Assembly: GCA_958298945.1 (NCBI GenBank)
Contig: OY282609.1
Location: 30,849,212 to 30,913,211 of the forward strand
DNA: 64,000 bases
Reading direction: 5' to 3'
Origin: Atherix ibis
Taxonomy: Eukaryota > Arthropoda > Insecta > Diptera > Athericidae
Of the stretch, positions 30,961 through 45,900 are shown one piece after another. How positions within the stretch are numbered: the first letter of the stretch is position 1; every line of letters begins with the position of its first letter. Both the position numbers and the translations under genes were made by a program. Under the pieces are notes generated by a model. The model had not been told where the DNA came from. It ran no database searches and worked only from the letters and a program-made list of their open reading frames with translations.

Positions 30961-33900
30961 GTAAGAACGATTTTATCAAATTATCTATTATTAATATTGT
31001 GATAATGAGCTTTTTTTTATAATTTTTGCTATAAACATTTCTGTTTTTTTTTATGGTTATATAGAATTTTTTACTATTTTTTTGTTGGTATTTTTGATAT
31101 TTTATTTTTGTTTGTTTTAATCGAAATAGCTAAAATTCACTTGCTTTTTTATGTAAATAACACATTTTTTTGTAAATATTATTAATATTACAATTATTTT
31201 TACTGTCATGAAAATTATTTTTCTATATTTAATTAAAAGAAAAATAATTTTAAAATACTTTTAAAAGTTTTTGAAAGATTGTTTTTTTTTTTGAAGAAGT
31301 TTTTTTTGATTTTATTGTGCCAAAAAATAACTATTTAAAATTAAAGTCTACAAGACTATGAGAGTGTAGAGTATTTTTATAATAATGTGGAAGTAACGAT
31401 GAATTTTTCTATTTTTTTTTAAATATTTTTACGATAAAGTTTAAAATGTATTTGTGAACTTTCATAACCCCCCCCCCCCCCCAAAAAAAAACAATTTTAT
31501 CAGACCAATTTTTAAAAAGATTTCTTTTACAAATAATACTAACTGAAATTATTTTAATTTTTTAAATTATATCATAAAGTGCATAAAAAAAACAATAATT
31601 TTCAACAGTTTTTTTTTTTTAAGATAAAAATTCTATTTTAATATTTTAATTACTACTCAATAAAAGATGTTATTATAAAAGCGAAAGAAATTTTCCTCTA
31701 TTTGCCACTTAAATCAGTAAAAGTTTCCCACTGGTTATTAAGAAAAATCACCTTTAACAAAAAAAAACCATTTGTTTTAATTAATAAAATGCTAAAAAAT
31801 ATTTAATATTTTCAAGACTGAAATAAAAAAATTAACTCACATAAATATAATGAAAAATGTTGTTTTCCTTGAAATTTTCTTCATAAAAATTCCATTTAAT
31901 TTAATTTTAGATAATTTTTTCTATAAAATTAAATTTTGGATAATTTTGTGAATTTGTTTTTTAATTAAAAAAATCCAGAATACTTTAGAATAGAATAATT
32001 TACTCAACAAATCATTTTTTTCAATCTGTTCTACAATAACTATTTTTTTGTAAAAAAAAAATTACAACCAAAAAAAAATTAAAATACTTAAAAATTCAAT
32101 TTGAAGCATCAAAAATTTTATAATGAAAATTTTTAAAATCTAAAGGAGAATTTTGGGAAATCTACAAAAATGTACACATATTGTGACTTTTACAAACATT
32201 TCAGGGATTTCTTTATGACACACAACAATTTCTACAACATTTGTAGTGTATAGTATTCTTGTAATCGACTCAAATATCTTAACTATCAAAATGATATTAA
32301 AAATATTTAAAACTTGATAATAAAAGTTGATTTTTTTATATTTTAATAATTATTATTGAATTTTATCTTAAAATTCTATTGTTGTACCATTAGTTTTCTC
32401 TATAAAGAAAATTGGATGCACTGAAAAAGTTAGGCATTATTAACAAATTTGATTAAAAAAAGTTTGTGGAACAACCAAAAAGTGTACACGTTTTATTAAA
32501 AATATTTTAAAATATTTTGAGATATTAGAAAATTTCTTTCATTTTAAATCTACAAAAAAAGGATTGCATTTTTTTGCTTTAGAAAGATTTTTTACGTTAT
32601 ATTTTTTTAAACTCTAATGGTTATAAATGATACTCTGACATCTAATTTAAAAATAGTCTAATAAACTAATACAAAAGTTATGATTCATTAATAAAATAAT
32701 TAACATTTATTACAAAAAAATATATTTTTACTCAAAAATATTGTCCTTAAAAATCGCTACGCAGCCAACTTAAAAAATGGTGGTAAAAATTTTGTTCATA
32801 TTTTTTTTTTATATATTCAACTAATAAATTTATTTTATAATATGAATAGTGTAGTATTCAAATCAAAATTTCGTTTTTAAAAAAATTCACATACACGTAT
32901 AACAAATTTAGACTTAAAAATAAAGTAAAACTCGACTAAGAAAATGGATAATAGTATATTTTAAAAGAATTTCATTAAATTTTCACTTTAGTCAAAGGAC
33001 TATAATTATTTGTGTCCAATTTATAATTGCATATATTATATTTAATATTTATACTAAATCCCATATATTGGGATTATATTATTAAGGACTATTTTTATTA
33101 GAAATTAAAATGAATTTCAATAAATAATTCAGGTCAACATTTTATATATTTTATAATTGGCTCTTTGAAGATTTTTAAGAAGATAATTTTGAATCTATGG
33201 GTGGACCACAAATATGGTGCACAGTTAAAAGTTGTATTTTAAAAAGTAAATTTAAAAAAAACTAGTGTACATTTTTTTTAAATTTCCGGTTTTATTAGAA
33301 AGATTGAACCTTGAAATTTAAGAAATGACTGCCACGGCTGGCCTTACAGTACCCCATTCGCTTGACCCAATTTTTCAGTACATTTTCGATTGTCTGGGCC
33401 TGTATCTGTTTCAAGGCCTCAATTGTCTCTGGATGGCTTGCGTAACAATTATCCTTAACGGCTCCCCACAGAAAATAATCCAACGGGCTCAAATCACAGC
33501 TCCGAGGTGGCCAATTGATCAGAATTTCGGCTGATTATTCGGTTTTCGAAAGTTCTCATTATTTCCCAGTTTTCTGAGAATGATGTTGTGTTTCATTCTT
33601 AAATTTCAAAGTTCAATATTTCTATAAAAAAAAACCGGAAAATTGAAAAATATACACTAGTTTTTTTTATTTACTTTTTAAAATGCTTTTAAATGGTCCA
33701 CCCATTAGAAGAATATATAAATTAATTTGTTCTATTAATAATAACATTTTATTTGTCATTATTGTTAATTATTTTTATATTAATTTATTATAAATTTTAT
33801 ATACCCTAAACCAAAAAAAATCAAATTATTTTGGAAAAAAAATAAAAATTACCAGGTGTGCCTCTTTGTATCTTAAATTGTACATTTAAAAAAAGTAAAT

Positions 33901-36900
33901 CAAATAACTTTAACAATAATGAACAGATATTTTAGATGAGCACATAGTTTGGATATTAATAATTAATTATACTAAAACACACTGTTTAAAATCTTATAAA
34001 TTTTTTAAGTTATTGAGGAATTTACAATATAATATTATATGAAATAAAGAACAAATATCTACAAAATTCACCTAAATTTATTGACTAATCCTAACTTTAC
34101 TTAACAAATAATAAGCAATTAATACTCAATTTACAAATTCATAATAAATAAAATGATTTTTTTTTTGTTTTTTAGTTTTAAGGAATACAATTGTGAATAG
34201 TATTGTATTCCCGAAATTTTTAGAGGAACGTGACATTATTCAAAATAATTTCTTATAAGATCCGATGACTTAATTTTATATCTTCCCTGTTATTGTGTTT
34301 CTGTTTACCAGCTACGGTGATCTTTGCATATATCCGGCTTGTGGTCTTTTTATCTACCCTATTCGGTATTTCTGGCCTTTCCGAACAATTCTTTTTTGAT
34401 TATATTGTTTCAACAATTTTCTTTCATTTACTATTGATTCTGAAGATATTTTTATAGTTCCAAACAAAATTAAACATTTACGAGTATTATAAAAAAAAAT
34501 TACAAATAATTCTTCAAGTATATTCTTTTAGGAATAATTTTTATTAAAGCATTAAAAATATATGAATAATCTCATCTTTCTTACTGATATACACAAAAGA
34601 TGAATTTGAAAATTTTGATAAAATTATAAAATAGAAAATTTAATTTAATTGATAATAACGTATTTTTTTAGGAAAATTTAATTTCGTAAAAGATTTTTAT
34701 TTGATAATGGAAGGAGAAACTCTAATATGCAAAAACTACATAATTGTAGACGGTTTTCAAAGTAAACAAAAAATTGTTAAAAAATAATCTGATTTGAAAA
34801 ATTTATTTATAAAAAAATGTTCTGATATTAAACAGAAGATATTATTCGCTCAGATGTTTTTGCTTCAAAAAAAAACTTTAAAAACTGGTAAAATTTGTTT
34901 TTTAATAAGAGCGGTTATTTTAGTTTATCTTAAATGCCTTGAGTTCGAATTTAAATAGTGAAACTATCGGGATAGGATTTTGGAAAAATTTAATTTCTCT
35001 TCGGAAAAGTTCAAATCCAGCTAGTCAAATGGTCTTAAGAAGATACCTTAATTTGTAACCAAATATGAACTTTTTTTGCCGCAGTGCTTCCAAAATTTAG
35101 TAATTCAATTAAAAGTGACCGGAATAGAATTATTTTATTTCAAACTCAAGTAAATAAACAAATATACTAAATGTTAAGATATTAAAAATTATATCAAATT
35201 CTTTCAAGAGTAAAAATTATCTTAAATTAGTATCTAGGAATTCATGTAGAAATATTTATTGTTAATAAATGAAAACAAATTAAAAACAAGAAAATTTTAA
35301 CGAATTGTATTTCTATATTTATTGGCATATCTAAGCATACTTAGAATTAGAGTGCATACTTTCTTAATACTATTTTAAAGTGTTAGCTTCCAATGGGAAA
35401 GAAAACCCAAAGAAAAAAATCACTACGACAAGGTAATGACCACACCTTATCTGAATATGGAAATGAGTTCAAATTTTGAATAATTGACCTTTTCTTACTT
35501 TATTTTAATTCCATTAAAAAAAATATATTTTTTAGTTTGATAGAAAACATTCAAGGAATATTAATTGAAAAATATTTTTTTGAACTATTCAAATAGAAAG
35601 TTAATAAGTTCAATATGTAAAAAAAATAAAACTAAAAATAACAAAAAAAAATTGCTTATAAATAAATAAAAAGTCACACCTTCTAAATTAATGCATTTTA
35701 TAAAAAAATTATTGCATATTTTATAAATAACTACCATCGAAATTTAAAGGAAAAGGAAACTTTATAATAATTAATAGAAAAATGCAAAGATAAAATTTGT
35801 TTATCATAAAAGGAAGAAGCTTTTTGTTTATTTCTAATAATATGATTTTTTTTATGTGTTCTTTAATTAATGAATAATCTATTGATTATTTAGATGATAT
35901 CGATAATTATCAATTGATGGCAATAATATATAGTGTATCTTGAGATTAAGGACTGTAATTTAGTAGCTAGAGAGTATATTCGACGGTGATTTTGTGCGTA
36001 CATCAACTATTTAACGTTTGTTATTAGTTTCGATAGACCTCTTAGCCACTATAGATAATTGAGACCTCTATAGAATAATTTACCTCTTGTATTCAGAATA
36101 TTTGATTTCAATACTTTACAAATATAATTTCACTTAACAAATGATTGAACGCTAATATAAGTAAACAAATTTATTTTCTTAGCGGACTTTTTAAATTATT
36201 GTCCCAGAAAAAATGTTATTTATGTTGATAGTCTGCTTTAAATTTTTATATAATAAACGATGGATTATTTTAACATTTTTTGGCAATTCATTAGTTACAA
36301 AACATGATCTACTTGGATGGAAGTTTATTAAAAATAAGAGTATTTATAGTCTTATAGAAGCTTTGTTATCAGTTCGTTAGTTTAATCGACTTTGTATCAG
36401 TCTAAAGGTCATAACGGTCTTAAGTATTTTATTTATCTACACTATTCTATTGCAAGAAACGCCCGCCCTTTAGGCTATCATAGACTTTTCGAGCTAAAAA
36501 TCTATCTTACCAAAACGAAATAATTCTATTGAGTTAAGCAAATTTATTTTTCAAATGGCTTCGGAACCGTCAATCCTTATGCAGGAGTCCCAACATTCTT
36601 AAGCTTAGATTACACCGTTCGTGCAATGCCCAATTTTCCCCAGTAAATGATTCCCTGACAAATCGTTCAATTCTATAAACAGCTCGCCGGAACGTTCAAT
36701 TCAAAGATTTGTTTTCGAGGATAATCAATTTTTGCTTGTGGCATGCATGGAAAAGGGAAAGTTCAGCGCAGCTACATATGATTTAATCGAGTTCAGCGCA
36801 TCTATACTCGTATATGATTTAATCGAGCGTGCTCATAAGTCTATATGTTACATACCATATGATATTGTTCATGTTGCTCATTGCGAACTCGTCATTTCCG

Positions 36901-39900
36901 CATCGTTTATTTTGACATTTGACAATATATTTATTCAAAGGTGTTTATTTTATATACACATATGAAAAATTTCATTAATTTTATCATTTTATTATTTATT
37001 ATTTATATTTTAAAATCTATTTTGATTTATCCAAAGTGAAGCATACCCGATGAATATATAACGCTGTTTGTATCAAATAATTTAATATTTACAATCAAAA
37101 ATTTGATGAAAAATTTATTGTAGTTGATATAAAAATTAATAATGTTGATTAGAAAAACAAAAAAAATAAAATAAAAAGTAAATAATGTACAATAGATTTT
37201 AAATATCTGAAATTAAATGTTAAAATAAAATATAAAATGTTTATTAAAATAAATAAACGAATAAATAAATGAATTTGAAAACGTCATTCATAATATGAAG
37301 TAAATAAGCAATTACACTATAATTTGACTGCTTTTGCAATGGGTAAATTTTTTGTAGCGAACCTCCACAATTCTGTGCACGAGCAAAATTCGTGCATGCC
37401 CGCGCATATATTACACTGTTGCGTTTCTCTCAAACGCAACCAAAAATTCCGAATGATTCCTTCTAAGGGCCCGAATTTTCGAATAAGGTATAAAGATATT
37501 ATTAATTGAAGACCGACTTAAATATTTTCTGTTGAGTGCCAAAAAACCATAATGAGATTTTTTCCAATTTAAAAAAAAAACCAACTACAAAAACATGCCC
37601 ACTTTTATTACATATTGAGTAAAAGATTTGTTCGGGCGGATATTGAGTAAAAGATTTTTAAAGAAATTTTACTCTAGTTGACAATTATTAGATAATAGAA
37701 ATTATTTTAAAACAAATTTATTACTTATTATATAACCAAACATGTTTGGAATTTTTCAATCAGCTTTAACTTTTAATATAAATAAAATTATTTCACTGCA
37801 ATATATGTAAGGTGTTAACAAGCTGGCAAGACAAACTCTACATCGCCAAGTGTTCGTATTTGTCTCCAATCTTGATCGTCTACTAACAGAATGGCAATTA
37901 ATCCACTAGGACCCTGTGGCACTCAGCTTATTATTCCTCATATAATTTTTTTTAAATAGAGTTAAAATTGTTATAATATCTTCAATTTTGCTTGAAAATT
38001 GTATTAAAATAATTCAAACCCATTATGAAAATGGTCGATCTGACAAATCTGGTTTTTTCAGAAAAAATACAATACATCTTTTCTAGCGAAGATCATTTTC
38101 ATTTAGATGTCTACACATATGTTAAAAAGTAAAATTGTTCCATTTGGACATCTGAAAATCAAAGAGCAGTTATTGAACAACCATTACATTCATCATGTCA
38201 CACTGTATGGTGCTCTTTATGGATAGAAGGCATTATTGGTTCGTATTTTTTTTTCAAAATGAAGTTGATACTACAATTACTGTCAGTGGACTGCACTACA
38301 GAGACATGGTAATCCACTTTTTAGAGCCTATTTCGGATGACGTGGTTATCAATGGTAAAGGAAAAGCTTTATTAGAATAGTCGACACACAATTCCGGAGC
38401 TAAAAGCCAATATCAACCGCGTCGTCCGTGAAATATAGCCACAATTATGCAAAAATGTGATCAAAAGGATCGATGTCTGTAAACGTAGTCATGGTAGATA
38501 TATGCCCGATATTGTTTTTCATTCATAAATGGTAAAGTCTTTATAACATAATTCAATAAAGAAAAACGGAATTTTCGTAAAATTATTTCTAATCGGTAGA
38601 CCCTTTCATTAAGTAAATATATCCAGAAGAACTTTGTGGAACTTCTCGATCCAATAGCCCCAATCCCAGAACCTATTTCTAATTTCTGACAAAATATTAA
38701 TCTGCCCTAAAAAAATTTTAAAAAATTATTTTTATTCTACTAAACTAAATACAGATCAGTCCCGTTGGAATAGCTTAACCACACGAAATACGAATTCTCC
38801 AAATGACCACATTCTCGTCGCACTATAAAAGTGGATCCCGGGCTAAGTGACCTTTACTAGAAACAAACAAATTCTTTCACGTATGATCACAATTTTTTTA
38901 GTGGTTCGGTGGAGGGAAAGGGATCAGTAACACAGTTTCAATAGTGAGAAATGTCAAAGTACGATACGAATATAGTATGGAAAATGTTTGCGAATTCAAG
39001 TTTCCTCGAAATCATCGCATCTTAATAATTGAATATTAAAGACTCGTAGAAACAACAAAATTTTTTAAATTCTCATATGAATAATAAGTGTAGTATGTAA
39101 AAATGTACCTCGATTCAATTCGGTTTGGTCATTAATAATTAATGTTTTGTTCAAAACTGATTCAAGGAATGAATTTCAAATTTGATTATGATTTCGATTT
39201 TTAATGATTCAAGGCCATCATAAATTATTATCAGTTATACTAGTTAATATACTAATGTAAGGCTGATTTTCAATTCAAAACGGGTTTTCAACTCATCTTA
39301 ACGTACGAATATTACCCATGCGTACCTCAAATCTAAAAGTTTTCAAATGCTTTAAATTATAATTTTAAGAACGATTATCTTCTCAATAGACTTAAATTTA
39401 CTATGCGTGTGATCTTGAATTTGGTATTTCCCATTATAAAAAATTCATATTTTCTACTGAAAGAAAATATTTTGGTGAGTCTAACAAACAGATACGAAAT
39501 AGTGCCTTGTGTGGTTGCTCTTTTATTATTTTTATGATTTTCAAACATTTTCCAATTATATCTTTTAAAGTTATTATATTCAGTGTTGAGGTACATTAAG
39601 ATATTATATATTTACTTTTGGGTAATTGGAACCAACCTCCCAAATCTACTTTCTTATTGAGTGCAGATAGTGTCTAATCTGTGTACACTTCCTAGATCAG
39701 ACTAGTCAAGGAATCGAGAAAAAAAATCTCTAATTTTCTAATCAAAAATACGAATATGTACATTCTTTCATGAATTGTTTTTTTTAAGGTCTTAAAACCA
39801 ATCCTCTATTTTTCTAAGTATGTGTACAATGTCTTTTTTTACACGGTATTTTTTTACACGTTTTTTTATGGAACATAGTGTATCTACCATGTAAAATCAG

Positions 39901-42900
39901 AATTGGGTACAGCTAATGAATATTCAAAGATTTTAAATATTGACTAACCGAAAAAGTTCGTGGTGTTTTTGAGTAAGATAGAGACGATTAAATCAGAGTA
40001 TTAAAATCAATTTATCTAAACCAAATATTCTCCATTAATATTGGTAATGTTTCGTCATTTTTCGGACAGAGCCATCATTCCATTAATATAAAGCTTGTGT
40101 GGTTTTTTACAGGCCTCTCTTGAAGCCAACTTGATTCAATTAAGACAGTTTTGCAGAGAATCAAAATAAGTGGAAGCCTGAGTGTGCTATGTCTGGCCTA
40201 TACGGTGGGGATGCATCAAAATTTCCCAGACACCTCTCTTTTATCTGCCCTTTTTCTCTCAATCACTTGGCGTAATCTCTCAAGTTACTCGCAATACAGT
40301 CCCCAATTAATAGTTTGACCGAACAGGATCAGTAATAATGAACGATTATCTTCCAATAACGTTATTAGCCAACAATCCTTGCTTTCAATTAGTTTGTGAT
40401 CGTTCAAATTCTCTTTTTCCATGATTTCTTTGGAACAATATTCTCGCATTTTACCCATTTTTCATCGGCAGTTATGATTTACTTCAGAAATGGCTTGATT
40501 TCATTGCGCTTTAGCAGCGTGTCGCGAATTTTAAGTCAGTCCATCTTGTTTTTCACACTTAATTCATGAGGTACCCAAATATAGAGTTTTTTTCTGAATC
40601 CCGTCTTTAGAAAATGGCTTAAAACGGTTTGATGATGAATGTTTAATTCATAATCTCGTATATCATGACTGCTAATATTTAGATCTTGCTTAATTTTTTC
40701 GAGAATTTCATTACTTTTTTGGTAATTGGTCGACTAGAACGGAGCTCATCTTTGACATCGAAATTTCCAGAAAAGAGGCGAGCAAACCATTTGCGTGCTT
40801 GTGATTTTAATACAGTACCTTCACCATAAATATCATAAATTTTTGCATAAGACTGCAAAGCTTTGTCGCCTTTGTTATAGCGGCATTGTAAAATATAGCG
40901 ATCTTTCTTTTTATTCTGGTCCATTTTTAAACTTGAATAATTTTTGATACACGACACCGATTTCAATAAAATTTTGCGCTACGCAAAGCTTTAAGTGTCA
41001 CGTTTCAAACGCGCGTCTAGTGTTGTGACTGAGTTTTTTGCTTTTAAACTCCGTTTAACTAACTAATATTTTTCAATCAATTTCAATTTTTCTATCAACT
41101 TTAATCTTATAAAATTTACGGTATTATTTTCAAATAATTATTTAGCGTCAATTTTATGAGTTTAAATAAATCAATTTTTCAATAAAAATTCCAACAATTT
41201 TAGCTGAAAAAAAATGTTTTCCCTTCATTTCTTTTATTGATATCTGTTTGACTCTAAATTTAAAGCAAAATTTAAGTCGAAACTTTTATTTATATTAACA
41301 AATAGTACCGACTGTTTAACTTTCCATTCCTTTAAAGATATTTTATGTAAATGAAGAAACAAAATACGATTCCACCCACAAAGCACAAAGTACGAGTGTA
41401 TTAGTTTTCAACATCTCCTATAACTGTGTTTTTAAGAAAAATCTCCTATCTTATAAGCTGATTTAAAATATTTCCAGTGAAATTATTATAAAACATTAAT
41501 AATAATTAAATATACAATCAATATTACCTTTAAGAAAAATGTCGTAAGATTTTCAACAAAAAAAAACAAACAAATTTCTTAACAACAATTTGATCATTTT
41601 TAATATAAACAAGTTCGTCGTGGATAGTCGTAATAACCACAAAAATCTCTTAAAGATCATATTCGTATTTCTGTTTACCACATTTATGTAAAAGTCAACA
41701 AATCAAATAAACAATGAATCGTCGTAAATAAATAAATCAAGGTCAAGTTTATTAGATTTCAAAAGGAATATCATTAATTTTATATCATTTTCTCTTCATT
41801 GAATCTAAAGAGAAACTAATCGTATTCAAAACTGATTTGTATGACAAAAAAAAATAACCGAAAACTATAAGATTTTATCGGATTAATTTATGAAAATTCA
41901 CAGAAAATGAATACAATATTTATGACAACGCTAAAATTAAATGTATAAAATTTTAGGTGTGCAATAATGTTTACCTGTTCTTCTTTATTTGATTGATTAA
42001 TATTACTACGAATTATGATGTTATTGTAATTTGTACGAATGGTTTGGAATGCAATCAATTCAGTTAATATTAATCATAGACGAGTTGCTATATTAGCTAA
42101 AACAGCACAATCGTAGACGTAAATACGAAGTGGAGTAAATATTTTTCGCTAACGGATTGGAGTATGCACTTCGTATGGTGCAGGTGAGATATTGTATTAC
42201 AAAATCGGATAAGTTCACCTTCACACCAAAGAGGAAAATATTGCAAATACCATCGGTTATGACATTATAAAACAAGCTGATAAATACTCATTCATATAAA
42301 CTGCGACGACTTGCAATCCTAATAGTAGTAGTATTGCAGCTATTTTATTTCTATGATAGTGCGAGGGTTGTATGAATAATACCTGGCTTCGACCAAAAAA
42401 AAACATTTTTATTTCTAAATATCTCTTTTCAGTTCGATACAGTTAGTCTAACTTTTTTATCTTTTGTATCCCATTTAACCAAAAATACGCTCTCTACAGC
42501 TTTTCAAAATAGGCATTTGTTTCAGCAATCATAATTTTTTCTTAATTTTTACGTTCTCAAAAAACAAATTCAAAAATTTAGATAATCTACACCAAGCTAC
42601 TATAATTCAGCTGCGATTTTATTAACTTATTAATATAAATATGTGTTAGTTTTAATTATAATAGCTGATTTCGAAAATTATATTATAATTCGACAAATTT
42701 TGGGTATGATTTAACTGATTAAAATTCTTCCAAATAACTTCCATCTACATTTACAAGTATATGTGAGCAGGAATATAAGTAAATATTTTTATTACCCTAT
42801 TCAAAATAGAATATTAAAAAATCTATAATTTTATACGAATAATCATCATAATCATAATCGGTGTGGATATTGTTGTTTCAATCATAATCGTACGTGATAA

Positions 42901-45900
42901 TTTGCTATCTTTTTATCAGTTCCGGGTCTTAAATTACAAAATATATTTTATCAATTCTAGTTCTGAGCCCGGTTTCAGTCAAATTAAATTAAAATACCAA
43001 ACGTAAAAAAAAATCAACTAACTGTTTTATAGTCAAATTAAATTAAAATACCAAACGTAAACACATCCTTCCAATATTATATGTTATTTTGTTCAAGAAG
43101 ATAAAAAAATGCGCACATTTTTGTCCATTCACTTAAGGTGTGATCGCATCTGCATTCCAAAATATGGTAAAAGCTAACTTTTTACTTTCACTGTTCGTTA
43201 TCTCGATTCACTTACACTCTTTGACATTTGGCGAAGAACACCTAGCGGCATTCGATTGAATTACGTATTCACGGTCACTTATGTCATCATTCTCTTGCAT
43301 TGATCGTCTACGTTCGTTCATCTGCGCTCAGTTCAAAGTTTCTCTTTTACTATTTCTACACTAATTAAAAATTCCAATTTATGCAGTTTCGATTTGCCAT
43401 CTTTAAAAATTGTTTACTTTTTTTTATTGATTTTTAAAAAATATAGAAAAATTACATCTTTAACAAACAATTGCTCTTTGAAATCTTCTAAGAAAATATG
43501 AAAAAAGTTTAATTAAATTGGTAAAATAAATTTTTCGGTGTACTCTTCTATCGACAAAAAGTGCTATTGTCATTCGATTTATCGAATCGGTGTACTATTC
43601 TATCCTCGTTGGAAGTGAACCGTCGCGAAGCCATTTCTTCAGATTGGGTAAAAGAAAATAGTCACTCGGGGCCAAATGTGGTGAATAAGCGGGATGCTGC
43701 AACAATTCCATTCTCAATTCCACAATTTTGGCCATGGAAACAGCGCAGGTGTGCACACGCGCATTGTCCTGATGCAAGAGGATTTTTTTCTTCTTCAGAT
43801 GGGGGCGTTTCTCTTTGATTTCCTCGCTCAACCGTTGCAATAACGACGCGTAATACGCTCCTGTTATTGTTTTTCCTTTTTCCAAGTAGTCGATAAAAAT
43901 GATGCCCTGCGAATCCCAAAAGACCGTGGCCATCACCTTGCCGGCCGATGGCACAGTTTTTGCCTTCTTCGGAGCCCGGTCACCCTTTAAAATCCACTGT
44001 GATGAATGTCTCTTCGCTTCTGGAGTGTAGTAGTGTATCCAGGTTTCTTCCACAGTGACATATCGACGAAGGAATTCGGCAGGATTGCGATAAAAGAGTG
44101 CCAACATAGCCTCAGAGTGCACTACACGATTGCGCTTATTCTCCTCTGAGAGCAAACGCGGCACCCATCTTGCCGAAATTTTTTTCACAGACAATTTTTC
44201 ATGCAAAATTGAAGCGACTGTACCTTGTGATATGCCCGTGGCCTCAACTAATTCGCGCACTTTAATTCGCCGATCGTTCAAAATCAGATCGTGGATTTTG
44301 TCGATGATTTCAGGAGTAGACCCCTCAACTGGGCATCCTGAACGATGTTCATCTTTTGTGGATGAACGGCCACGTTTAAATTCATTCACCCAATTGTAAA
44401 ACGTCGCAAACACAGATGCAGATGTGCCATGAACTGCATCCAACTCGGCTTTGATTTCTTTCGGGCTTAAGCCTTTCAAATGGAGATGTTTGATGACAGC
44501 CCTAAACTCGCTTTTTTCCATTGTTATACACAAATAAATGTCGTTAACTTTAATCGACGATAGAAATTGACCTACGCTATGGATCGAGCTGAAATTTTGA
44601 CAGCTTTCCTGTCGATAATGCTACTTACAAAAAAAATCTTTACCGACACTACGAGCGCAATTTCTCGGAAGGACTTATTGAACGACCCTCGTATAATCTT
44701 CATTGACCATGTTAAAGAAGGAAAAACGCCAACAGGAATAATAACGAAATCAAGACGGAACGTCCGCATATAGTAAAGAAACATATTTTCCATGGCTACA
44801 AGTATATTCCATGAGTTAGGATACGAATTGCTTTTGCATCCACCATATTCGCCCCATTTATGCCACAGCGATTATTTCCTATTTTCGAATATGAACAAAT
44901 GGCTCAGCGGAAAATGGTTTGGTTTAAATTATGAGGTCATTGCTGAAACAAATGCTTAACACGTATTTAAAAACAAAACTCAAGATAAATATTAATTTTT
45001 TCCCATTTAAGAAGATCAAGTCTCAAATATCTATTTTATGTCTTTTACTTATAGGTTTATGCAATTTATAAGTTAAATTTAATTTATAAAAAATTAACAT
45101 TTAAATTGTATAAATATTTTATTCTCGTACCTTATTTAACAATGCGTCATCATTTCTTTTAGCTACTCATATTAAGTAGAGATACTGAAATTGACTTCTG
45201 TTTATTTACTGAAATAATAAAAATCGGTATTCCGCGATAACATTTCTAAATGCTTAATGCAGTATTGTGATTGATGATGGTTTCTCAAACCGCATATCGT
45301 TGTAAATCTTCATACTTACTTAAATGGATATTTATGTTGATTGGGAGAAGGAGCTATTCAATAAATATAAAAGAATTGCAAAGCATTTTTAGCGATACTT
45401 TAAATAGGTAGGTGTGCTTTTAGACAGAAATATAGGTTCGTGTTATACTCTTTAGAAATAGATGCATATTTAACAGTATTACAGTGTTATTTATATACTT
45501 TAAACGAGCAAGAGAGTTATATTTTCATTGATTGGATTATAGATTGAATCGGATTAAATATTTTTTCTTCTAGAATATTTTATGTGTTTATATAAATTTT
45601 TATACGAACTGAAATGAATATTTTTCTGTCTGTATGTTCCCTATAGACTCCTAAACAAGTCAACTGATCATCATGAAAATTTGTATATAAAGATTTCTGG
45701 GTACGGGGAGTGTTTCTGCGCTGCCCATTTTGCTCTAATTGGTCGCCAAAATGGCACTGTAATGAAACTATTTATTGTAAAATAATATACAAGGTCTATT
45801 CAAAAAATATCGCGAATTTTGTGTTTTTTCAGAAATTATTCATTTATTGATGAATATCTATTTTGTCCATTTCAAAGTAATCCCGACCAGATATTATACA

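Noticed and set aside
37324..37509. 61-codon plus-strand frame in the obstructor intron
   Set aside because: No motif, length expected by chance.
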